From Symsagittifera roscoffensis (lineage: Eukaryota > Xenacoelomorpha > Acoela > Convolutidae), in the NCBI RefSeq assembly GCF_963678635.1, contig NC_087069.1, forward strand, positions 22,540,360-22,604,359: a DNA stretch of 64,000 bases. Reading direction: 5' to 3'. Positions 49,401 through 62,200 of the stretch are shown here, piece after piece. The notes below the pieces were generated by a model. It was not told where the DNA came from. It made no database searches and saw only the letters and a program-made list of their open reading frames with translations. A program made the position numbers and the translations under genes. Position 1 is the first letter of the stretch, and each line of letters starts with the position of its first letter.

Positions 49401-52250
49401 AGATTTTTTTCAGTTGACTTTTGATTCTAAGCAACTTTTATGTTCAGAATCAAGTCTCAAAAGTCGAAATTTTCCAGATAGCATGATGAGATAGCTTTTT
49501 CTGGATAACTCATACATCCTATGATGAAGATTATTCTTTTTTGTTGGTTTTTGATTCTAAACAATTTTTGTCTTCATATTCAAGTATCAAAAGTCGATAG
49601 TTTATGAGATTGCAGGATGATGTAGCTTTTTCTGGATGACTCATACATCCTATATTGAAGATTATTTTTATTCAGTTGATTTTTGATTCTAAGCAACTCT
49701 TGTCTTCATTATCAAGTCTCAAAAATCAATAGTTTCCGAGATAGCAGGATGATGTCTGTTTTTCTGGATGACTCATACATCCTATGTTGAAGATTTTTTT
49801 TCAGTTGATTTTTGATTCTAAGCAACTTTTATGTTCATAATCAAGTCTCAAAAGTCGAAATTTTCCAGATAGCATGATTATATAGCTTTTTCTGGATAAC
49901 TCATACATCCTATGATGAAGATTATTTTTTTTTGTTGGTTTTTGATTCTAAACAATTTTTGTCTTCATATTCAAGTATCAAAAGTCGATAGTTTATGAGA
50001 TCGCGGGATGATGTAGCTTTTTCTGGATGACTCATACATCCTATATTGAAGATTATTTTTTTTCAGTTGATTTTTGATTCTAAGCAACTCTTGTCTTCAT
50101 TATCAAGTCTCAAAAATCAATAGTTTCCGAGATAGCAGGGTGATGTATTTTTTTCTGGATTACTCATACATCCTATGTTGAAGATTTTTTTTTCAGTTGA
50201 TTTTTGTTTCTAAGCAACTTTTATGTTCATAATCAAGTCTCAAAAGTCGACATTTTCCAGATAGCATGATGATATAGCTTTTTCTGGATAACTCAAACAT
50301 CCTATGATGAAGATTATTTTTTTTGTTGGTTTTTGATTCTAAACAATTTTTGTCTTCATATTCAAGTATCAAAAGTCGATTGTTTTTGAGATCGCAGGAT
50401 GATGTAGCTTTTTGTGGATGACTCATACATCCTATATTGAAGATTATTTTTTTTCAGTTGATTTTTGATTCTAAGCAACATTTAGGTTCATTATAAAGTC
50501 TCAAAAGTCGATATTTTCCAGGTAGCATGATGATGTAGCTTTTTCTGGACGACCCATACATCCTATGATGAAGAATAATTTTTTTTTTCAGTTTATTTTT
50601 GATTCTAAACAACTCTTGTCTTTATTATCAAGTCTCAAAAATCGATAGTTTCCGAGATAGCAGGATGATGTAGCTTTTTTGGATGACTCATACATCCTAT
50701 GATGAAGATTAATTTTTTTTCAGTTGATTTTTGATTCTAAACAACTTTTATATTCATTATCAAGTCTCAAAAATCAATATTTTCCAGATAGCATGATGAT
50801 GTAGCTTTTTCTGGACGACAGATACATCCTATGAAGAAGATTTTTTTTCAGTTGATTTTTGATTCTAAGCAACTTTTATGTTCAGAATCAAGTCTTAAAA
50901 GTCGAAATTTTCCAGATAGCATGATGAGATAGCTTTTTCTGGATAACTCATACATCCTATGATGAAGATTATTCTTTTTTGTTGGTTTTTGATTCTAAAC
51001 AATTTTTGTCTTCATATTCAAGTATCAAAAGTCGATAGTTTATGAGATTGCAGGATGATGTAGCTTTTTCTGGATGACTCATACATCCTATATTGAAGAT
51101 TATTTTTATTCAGTTGATTTTTGATTCTAAGCAACTCTTGTCTTCATTATCAAGTCTCAAAAATCAATAGTTTCCGAGATAGCAGGATGATGTCTGTTTT
51201 TCTGGATGACTCATACATCCTATGTTGAAGATTTTTTTTCAGTTGATTTTTGATTCTAAGCAACTTTTATGTTCATAATCAAGTCTCAAAAGTCGAAATT
51301 TTCCAGATAGCATGATTATATAGCTTTTTCTGGATAACTCATACATCCTATGATGAAGATTATTTTTTTTTGTTGGTTTTTGATTCTAAACAATTTTTGT
51401 CTTCATATTCAAGTATCAAAAGTCGATAGTTTATGAGATCGCAGGATGATGTAGCTTTTTCTGGATGACTCATACATCCTATATTGAAGATTATTTTTTT
51501 TCAGTTGATTTTTGATTCTAAGCAACTCTTGTCTTCATTATCAAGTCTCAAAAATCAATAGTTTCCGAGATAGCAGGGTGATGTATTTTTTTCTGGATTA
51601 CTCATACATCCTATGTTGAAGATTTTTTTTTCAGTTGATTTTTGTTTCTAAGCAACTTTTATGTTCATAATCAAGTCTCAAAAGTCGACATTTTCCAGAT
51701 AGCATGATGATATAGCTTTTTCTGGATAACTCAAACATCCTATGATGAAGATTATTTTTTTTGTTGGTTTTTGATTCTAAACAATTTTTGTCTTCATATT
51801 CAAGTATCAAAAGTCGATTGTTTTTGAGATCGCAGGATGATGTAGCTTTTTGTGGATGACTCATACATCCTATATTGAAGATTATTTTTTTTCAGTTGAT
51901 TTTTGATTCTAAGCAACATTTAGGTTCATTATAAAGTCTCAAAAGTCGATATTTTCCAGGTAGCATGATGATGTAGCTTTTTCTGGACGACCCATACATC
52001 ATATGATGAAGAATAATTTTTTTTTTCAGTTGATTTTTGATTCTAAACAACTCTTGTCTTTATTATCAAGTCTCAAAAATCGATAGTTTCCGAGATAGCA
52101 GGATGATGTAGCTTTTTTGGATGACTCATACATCCTATGATGAAGATTAATTTTTTTTCAGTTGATTTTTGATTCTAAACAACTTTTATATTCATTATCA
52201 AGTCTCAAAAATCAATATTTTCCAGATAGCTTGATGATGTAGTTTTTCTT
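49400..52250 (+). repeat. Higher-order repeat, ~1,437-bp period, near-identical copies
   Basis: Sequence from about 49399 recurs from about 50836, and 50193-50426 recurs at 51631-51864 (1,438). Private variants such as ATGATGTCTGTTTTTCTGG, AGGGTGATGTATTTTTTTC and TTTTTGTGGATGACTC are all shared. By eye the copies differ at only a few bases, so this is among the youngest duplications in the array (eleven monomers). Confidence 0.85.
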
Positions 52251-53299
52251 GATGATTCATACATCCTATGATGTAGAATAACTGTTTTTCAGTTGATTTT
52301 TGATTCTAAACAACTCTTGTGCTCATTATCATGTCTCAGAAATCGATAGTTTCCAAGATAGCATGATGATGTAGCTTTTTCTGGATGACTCATACATCCT
52401 ATTATGAAGATTAGTTTTTTTCAAATTTTTTTTATGCTAAGCTACTTTTATCTTCATTCTCAAGTCTCAAAAGTCGAAATTTTCCAGATAGCACGATGAT
52501 TTAGTTTTTCTGGACGACTCATTTATCATATGATGAAGATTATTTTTTTTTGTTGGTTTTTGATTCTAAACAATTTTGTGTTCTTTATCAAGTCTTAAAA
52601 GTCTATATTATCCAGATAGGTTGATGATGTAGCTTTTTCTGGTTGATTCATACATCCAATGATGTAGAATAACTAATTTTCAGTTGATTTTTGATTCTAA
52701 ACAACTCTTGTGCTCATTATCAAGTCTCAGAAATCGATAGTTTCCAAGTTAGCATGATGATGTAGCTTTTTCTGGATGACTCATACATCCTATTATGAAG
52801 ATTAGTTTTTTTCAATTTTTTTTAAATTCTAAGCTACTTTTATCTTCATTCTCAAGTCTCAAAAGTCGAAATTTTCCAGATAACATGATGATTTAGTTTT
52901 TCTGGACGACTCATTTATCCTATGATGAAGATTATTTTTTTTGTTGGTTTTTGATTCTAAACAACTCTTGTGCTCATTATCAAGTCTCAAAAGTCGATAG
53001 TTTCCGAGATCGCAGGATGATGTAGCTTTTTCTGGATGACTTATACATCCTATGTTGAAGAGTAACTTTTTTTTTCAGTTGATTTTGTATTCTAAACAAC
53101 TTTTGTCTTCATAATCAAGTCTCACAAATCAATAGCTTCAGAGATAGCTTGATGATATAGCTTTTTCTGAATGACTCATACATCATATCAAGCAGATTAG
53201 TTTTTTCAGTTGAGTTTTGTTTTGATTCTAAACAACTTCTATCTTCTTAACCAAGTTTCACAGTTTAATGGAATCCAAGACAGCATGATGATATCACTT

Positions 53300-56200
53300 T
53301 TTCTGGATGACTCATACATCCAATGATGACTTTTTCAGTTGATTTTTGATTCTAAACAACTTATATCTTCATACGCAATGCTCTCAATTCAAAAGTGTTC
53401 GAGACAGCATAATGATGTAGCTTTTTCTGGATGACTCATTTATCCTATGAAGAAAAGAAAACTTTTTCGAAAGTTGTTTTTGATTACAAACAAATTTTGT
53501 TCTTATATCCAAGTCTCAGAAGTCGAGAGTTTCCAAGATAGCAAGATGATGTAGCTTTTTCTGGATGACTCATCCATCCTATGTTGCAGAATAATTTTTT
53601 CAGTTGATTATCAAGTCTCAAAAGCCGATATTTCCCAGTTAGCATGATTATGTAGAGTTTTCTGGACGACTCATGCATCCTATGAGGAAGGTTTTTTTTT
53701 CAGTTGATTTTGTATTCTAAACAACTTATGTCTTCACAATCAAATGTCACAACTCAATAGCTTCCGAGATAGCATGATGATTTAGCTTTTTCTGAATGAC
53801 TCCTACAACCTATCATGAAGATTTTTTTTTTGTGATTATTGATTCTTGACAACTTCTGACTTCAACTCGAGTCTCAAAAATCAATAGTTTCCGAGATAGC
53901 TTAATGATGTACCTTTTTCTGGTTGCCTCATACATCCTACCATGAAGAATAATTTTTGTTGTTGCTTTTTGTTGTGATACTAAGCAAATTATATCTTCAT
54001 AATCAAGTCTCAAAATTCAATAGTTTTCTGGATGACTTAAACACCCTATGATAATGATTAAAAATTTTTTAGATGAATTATTGATTTTAAACACTTTTGT
54101 TCTTTGTGGTCATGTCCCAACATTCAATAATTCTCGAGATAACATGACGATGTAGCTTGATCTGGTTGAATCATAAACTCTATTGTGACGATTAATAAAT
54201 TTTAAATGTATTTGGTTCTAAACAACTTTTAACCTCATAAATAAAACTAAAAATTAATTAGTTTTCAGATAACAAGAAGATAGAACTTATTCAAGATGAC
54301 TCATACACCATGTGATAAAGTTTAAATTATTGATCTGAATTAATAATTTTACTTAATTTTGTCTTCATAATTGGTTCTGAAAATTCAAAAATTCTCGAGA
54401 CTTAGCACGATGATGTAGCTTTTTCTGGATGACTCGTACATCCTGTGATGAAGATTAGTTTTATTTCAAGTTTTTTTTCTAAGTGTTTTTTGTCTTCATG
54501 ATCAAGTATCAAAAGCCGGTAGTTTCCGATATAGCCTGATAGTGTAGCTTTTTCTGGATAACCCATACATCCTATGATGACGAAAAAAATTTTCCAGTTG
54601 ATTTTTGATTCTAAACAACTTATATCTTCATAAGCAAGGCTCTCAATTCAAAAGTGTTCGAGACAGCAGGATGATGTAGCTTTTTCTGGATGACTCATTT
54701 ATCCTATGAAGAAAATTAAACTTTTTCGAAAGTTGTTTTTGATTACAAACAAATTTTGTTCTTATAGCCAAGTCTCAGAACTCGAGAGTTTCCAAGATAG
54801 CAAGATGATGTAGCTTTTTCTGGATGACTCATCCATCCTATGTTGCAGAATAATTTTTTTCAGTTGATTATCAAGTCTCAAAAGTCGATATTTCCCAGTT
54901 AGCATGATTATGTAGAGTTTTCTGGACGACTCATACATCCTATGAGGTAGGTTTTTTTCAGTTGACTTTGTATTCTAAAAAACTTATGTCTTCACAATCA
55001 AATGTCATAACTCAATAGCTTCCGAGATAGCATGATGATGTACCTTTTTCTGGTTGACTCATACATCCTACCATGAAGAATAATTTCTGTTGTTGCTTTT
55101 TGTTGTGATACTAAGCAAATCATATCTTCATAATCAAGTCTCAAAATTCAAGTTTTCTGGATGAATTAAACACCCTATGATAATGATTAAAAAATTTTTT
55201 AGATGAATTATTGATTTTAAACACTTTTGGTCTTTGTGGTCATGTCCCATCATTCAATAATTCTCGAGATAACATGACGATGTAGCTTGATCTGGTTGAA
55301 TCATACACTCTATTGTGACGATTAATAAATTTTAAAAGTATTTGGTTCTAAACAATTTTTAACCTCTTAAATAAAACTAAAAATTAATTAGTTTTCAGAT
55401 AACAAGAAGATAGAGCTTATTCGGGATGACTCATACACCATGTGATAAAGTTTAAATTTATTGATGTGAATTAATAATTTTATTTAATTTTGTCTTCTTA
55501 ATTGGTTCTGAAAATTCAAAAATTCTCGAGACTTAGCATGATGATGTAGTTTTTTCTGGATAACTCATACATCCTGTGATGAAGATTAGTTTTATTTCAA
55601 GTTTTTTTTTCTAAGCGTTTTTTCTCTTCATGATCAAGTATCAAAAGCCGTTAGTTTTCGATATAGCCTGATAGTGTAGCTTTTTCTGGATAACCCATAC
55701 ATCCCATGATGACGAAAAAAATTTTCCAGTTGATTTTTGATTCTAAACAACCTATATCTTCATAAGCAAGGCTCTCAGTTCAAAAGTGCTCGAGACAGCA
55801 TGATTATGTAGCTTTTTCTGGATTAATCATTTATCCTATGAAGAAAATTAAACTTTTTCGAAAGTTTTTTTTAATTACAAACAAATTTTGTTCTTATAGC
55901 CAAGTCCCAGAAGTCGAGAGTTTCCAAGATAGCAAGATGATGTAGCTTTTTCTGGATGACTCATCCATCCTATGTTGCAGAATAATTTTTTTCAGTTGAT
56001 TATCAAGTCTCAAAAGTCGATATTTCCCAGTTAGCATGATTATGTAGAGTTTTCTGGACGACTCATACATCCTATGAGGAAGGTTTTTTTTCAGTTGATT
56101 TTGTATTCTAAACAACTTATGTCTTCACAATCAAATGTCACAATTCAATAGCTTCCAAGATAGCATGATGATTTAGCTTTTTCTGAATGACTCCTACATC

Positions 56201-59200
56201 CTATCATGAAAATTTTTTTTGTTGGTTATTGATTCTTAACAACTTTTGACTTCAATTCGAAACTCAAAAATCAATACTTTCCGAGATAGCTTGATGATGT
56301 ACCTTTTTCTGGTTGACTCATACATCCAACCAAGAAGAATAATTTTTGTTGTTGCTTTTTGTTTAGATTCTATAAAATTATATCTTCATAATCAAGTCTC
56401 AAAATTCAATAGTTTTCTGGATGACTTAAGCACCCTATGATAACGACTAAAGTTTTTTTTAGATGAATTATTGATTTTAAACACTTTTGGTTTTTGTGGT
56501 CATGTCCAAACATTCAACAATTCGATTGTCATGTCCAAACATGACGATGTAGCTTGATCTGGTTGAATCATAAACTCTATTGTGAAGATTAGGAAATTTT
56601 AAATTAATTTGGTTCTAAACAACTTTTAACCTCATAAATAAAACTAAAAATTAATTAGTTTTCAGATAACAAGAAGATAGAGCTTATTCGGGATGACTCA
56701 TATACCATGTGATAAAGTTTAAATTTATTGATGTGAATTACTAATTTTACTTAATTTTGTGTTCATAATTGGTTCTGAAAATTCAAAAATTCTCGAGACA
56801 GCATGATGATGTAGCTTTTTCTGGATAACTCATACATCCTGTGATGAAGATTAGTTTTATTTCAAGTTTTTTTTTCTAAGCGTTTTTTCTCTTCATGATC
56901 AAGTATCAAAAGCCGGTAGTTTTCGATATAGCCTGATAGTGTAGCTTTTTCTGGATAACCCATACATCCCATGATGACGAAAAAATTTTTCCAGTTGATT
57001 TTTGATTCTAAACAACCTATATCTTCATAAGCAAGGCTCTCAGTTCAAAAGTGCTCGAGACAGCATGATGATGTAGCTTCTTCTGGATGAATCATTTATC
57101 CTATGAAGAAAATTAAACTTTTTCAAAAGTTTTTTTTAATTATAAACAAATTTTGTTCTTATAGCCAAGTCCCAGAAGTCGAGAGTTTCCAAGATAGCAA
57201 GATGATGTAGCTTTTTCTGGATGACTCATCCATCCTATGTTGCAGAATAATTTTTTTCAGTTGATTATCAAGTCTCAAAAGTCGATATTTTCCAGTTAGC
57301 ATGATTATGTAGAGTTTTCTGGACGACTCATACATCCTATGAGGAAGGTTTTTTTTCAGTTGATTTTGTAATCTAAACAACTTATGTCTTCACAATCAAA
57401 TGTCACAATTCAATAGCTTCCGAGATAGCATGATGATTTAGCTTTTTCTGAATGACTCCTACATCCTATCATGAAGATTTTTTTTGTTGGTTATTGATTC
57501 TTAACAACTTTTGACTTCAATTCGAAACTCAAAAATCAATACTTTCCGAGATAGCTTGACGATGTACCTTTTTCTGGTTGACTCATACATCCTACCAAGA
57601 AGAATAATTTTTGTTGTTGCTTTTTGTTTAGATTCTAAGCGAATTATATCTTCATAATCAAGTCTCAAAATTCAATTGTTTTCTGGATGACTTAAGCACC
57701 CTATGATAACGACTAAAGTTTTTTTTAGATGAATTATTGATTTTAAACACTTTTGGTTTTTGTGGTCATGTCCAAACATTCAACAATTCGATTGTCATGT
57801 CCAAACATGACGATGTAGCCTGATCTGGTTGAATCATAAACTCTATTGTGAAGATTAGGAAATTTTAAATTAATTTGGTTCTAAACAACTTTTAACCTCA
57901 TAAATAAAACCAAAAGTTAATTAGTTTTCAGAAAACAAGAAGAAAGAGCTTATTCAGGTTGACTCATACACCATGTGATAAAGTTTAAATTAGTTTCCGG
58001 TAGTTTGCGATATAGCCTGATAGTGTAGCTTTTTCTGGATGACTCATACATCCTATGATGACGAAAAAATTTTGTCCAGTTGATTTTTGATTCTCAACAA
58101 CTTTTATCTTCATTATCAAGACTCAAAAATCGATTTTTTCCAGCTAGCTTGATTATGTAGATTTTTCTGGACGACGCATACATCCTCTGATGAAGATTAG
58201 TTTTTTTCAAGTTTTTTCTTAAGCGTTTTTTGTCTTCATGATCAAGTCTCAAAAGCCGGTAGTTTCCGATATAGCCTGATAATGTAGCTTTTTCTGGATG
58301 ACTCATACATCCTATGATGACGAAAAATTTTGTCCAGTTGATTTTTGATTCTCAACAACTTTTATCTTCATTATCAAGTCTCAAAAATCGATATTTTCCA
58401 GCTAGCTTGATTATGTAGATTTTTCTGGACGACTCATACATACTCTGATGAAGATGAGTTTTTTTTCTAAGCGTTTTTTGTCTTCATGATCAAGTCTCAA
58501 AAGCCGGTAGTTTCAGATATAGCCTGATAATGTAGCTTTTTCTGGATGACTCATACATCCTATGATGACGAAAAACTTTGTCCGGTTGATTTTTGATTCT
58601 CAACAACTTTTATCTTCATTATCAAGTCTCAAAAATCTATATTTTTCAGCTAGCTTGAATATGTAGATTTTTCTGGACGACTCATACATCATATGATGAA
58701 GGTTTTTTTCAGTTGGTTTTGTATTCTTAACAACTTATGTCTTCACAATCAAATGTCAGAACACAATAGCTTCCAAGATAGCATGATGATATAGCTTTTT
58801 CTGAATGACTCCTACATCCTATCATGAAGATTTTTTTTTTCAGTCGAGTTTTGATTCTAAACAACATTTATCTTCATTATCAAGTCTCAAAAGTCGATTT
58901 TTTCCAGATAGCTTGATGATGTAGCTTTTTCTGGACGACTCAAACATCCTATGATGAAGAGTAACTTTTTTTTTAATTGATTTTGTATTCTAAACAACTT
59001 ATGCCTTCATAATAAAGCCTCACAATTCAATAGCTTCAGAGATAGCATGATGATATAGCTTTTTCTGAATGACTCATACATCCTATCATGCAGATTAGTT
59101 TTTTTAGTTGAGTTTTGTTTTGATTCTAAACAACTTATATCTTCCTAACCAAAGTTCACAGTTTAATGGAATCCAAGACAGCATGATGATGTAGCTTTTT

Positions 59201-62200
59201 CTGGATGACTGATCCATCCTATGTTGCAGACTAATTTTTTTCAGTTGAGTATCAAGTCTCAAAAATCGATATTTCCCAGATAGTATGACTATGTAGAGTT
59301 TTCTGGACGACTCATACATCCTATGATGAAGGTTTTTTTTTCAGTTGATTTTGTATTCTAAACAATTTATGTCTTCACAATCAAATGTCACAACTAAATA
59401 GCTTCCGAGATAGCATGATGGTTTAGCTTTTTCTGAATGACTCTTACATCCTATCATGAAGATTATTTTTTTTTCAGTTGATTATTGATTCTAAACAACT
59501 TTTGACTTCAATTCAAGTCCCAAAAACCATTAGTTTCCGAGATAGCTTGATGATGTGCCTTTTTCTGGTTGACTCTTACATCCTACCATGAATAATAATT
59601 TTTGTTGTTGCTTTTAGTTTTGATTCTAAGCAAATTATATCTTCAAATCAAGTCTCACAATTCAATAATTTTTTGTATGACTTAAATACCCTATGATAAA
59701 GATTAACATTATTTTTAGATGAGTTATCGATTTTAAAAACTTTTGGTCTTTGTGGTCATGTCCCAACATTCAATAAATCTCGAGATAGCATGACGATGTA
59801 GCTTGATCTGGTTGAATCATAAACTCTTTTGTCACGATTACGAAATTTTAAATGTATTAGGTTTTAAACAACTTTTAACCTCATAAATAAAACTAAAAAT
59901 TAATTTGTTTTCAGATAACAAGAAGATAGAGCTTATTCAGGATGACTCATACACCATGTGATAAAGTTTAAATTTATTGATGTGAATTAATGATTTTACC
60001 TAAATTTGTCTTCATAATTGGTTCTGAAATTTCAAGAATTCTCGAGACTTAGCATGATGATGTAGCTTTTTCTGGATGACTCATACATCCTGTGATAAGG
60101 ATTAGTTTTTTTTCAAGTTTTCTTTCTAAGCATTTTTTGTCTTCATGATCAAGTCTCAAAAACCGGTAGTTTCCGAGATAGCCTAATAATGTAGCTTTTT
60201 CTGGATGACTCATACATCCTATGATGACGAAAGATTTTTTTCCAGTTGATTTTTGATTCTTAACAATTTTTACCTTCATTATCAAGTCTCAAAAATCGGT
60301 ATTTTCCAGATAGCATGATTATGTAGAGTTTTCTGGACGACTCATACATCCTATGATGGAGGTTTTTTTTTCAGTTGGTTTTGTATTCTAAAGAACTTAT
60401 GTCTTCACAATCAAATGTCACACCTCAATAGCTTCCGAGATAGCATGATGATGTAGCTTTTTCTGAATGACTCAAACATCCTATGATAAAGATTAAGTTT
60501 TTTTTAGTTGATTTTGTATTCTAAACAAATTATATCTTCATAATCAAGTCTCACATTTCAATAGTTTTCGAGACAGCATGATGATGTAGCTTTTTCTGAA
60601 TGACTCATACATCCTATGATAAATATTAAGTTTTTTTTAGTTGATTTTGTATTCTAAACAAATTATATCTTCATAATCAAGTCTCACATATCAATAGTTT
60701 TCGAGACAGCATGATGATATAGCTTTTTCTGAATGACTCATACATCCTATCATGCAGATAAATTTTTTCAGTTGAGTTTTGTTTTGATTCTAAACAACTT
60801 ATATCTTCTTAACCAAGTTTCACAGTTTAATGAAATCCAAGACAGCATGATGATGTAGCTTTTTCTGGATGACTGATCCATCCTATGTTGCAGACTAATT
60901 TTTTTCAGTTGAGTATCAAGTCTCAAAAATCGATATTTCCCAGATAGTATGATTATGTAGCGTTTTCTGGACGACTCATACATCCTATGATGAAGGTTTT
61001 TTTTCAGTTGATTTTGTATTCTAAACAATTTATGTCTTCACAATCAAATGTCACAACTAAATAGCTTCCGAGATAGCATGATGATTTAGCTTTTTCTGAA
61101 TGACTCTTACATCCTATCATGAAGATTATTTTTTTTTCAGTTGATTATTGATTCTAAACAACTTTTGACTTCAATTCAAGTCTCAAAAATCATTAGTTTC
61201 CGATATAGCTTGATGATGTAACTTTTTCTGGTTGACTCATACATCCTACCATGAATAATAATTTTTGTTGTTGCTTTTAGTTTTGATTCTAAGCAAATTA
61301 TATCTTCATAATCAAGTCTCACAATTCAATATTTTTTTGTATGACTTAAACACCCCATGATAAAGAATAACATTTTTTTTAGATGAGTTATTGATTTTAA
61401 AAACTTTTTGTCTTTGTGGCTATGTCCCAACATTCAATAAATCTCGAGATAGCATGACGATGTAGCTTGATCTGGTTGAATCATAAACTCTTTTGTCACG
61501 ATTACAAAATTTTATATGTATTAGGTTCTAAACAACTTTTGTCCTCACAAATAAAACCAAAAAATAAATACTTTTCAGATAACAAGAAGATAGAGCTTAT
61601 TCAGGATGACTCATACACCATGTGATAAAGTTTAATTTTATTGATGTGAATTAACGATTTTACCTAATTTTGTCTTCATAATTGGTTCTGAAATATCAAG
61701 AATTCTCGAGAATTAGCATGATGATGTAGCTTTTTCTGGATGACTCATACATCCTGTGATAAAGATTCGTTTTTTCAAGTTTTCTTTCTAAGCGTTTTTT
61801 GTCATGATCAAGTCTCAAAAACCGGTAGTTTCCGAGATAGCCTAATAATGTAGCTTTTTCTGGATGACTCATACATCCTATGATGACGAAAGATTTTTTT
61901 CCAGTTGATTTTTGATTTTAAACAAATTTTGTTTTAATAACCAAGTCTCAGAAGTCGAGTGTTTGCAGGAAAGCAAAAGCATGTAGCTTTTTCTGGATGA
62001 CCCATACATTTTGTGATGAATATGAAATTTTTTGCAGTTGTTTTTTGTTTACAAACAACTTTTGTTTTTATAATCAAGTCTCAAAATTCAATAGTTTCCG
62101 AGATAGCATGATGATGTAGCTTTTTTTGAATGAGTCACACATTCTATGATGAAAAGTAAACTTTTTCCAACTTTTTTTTGGTTCTAAACAACTTTTATCT

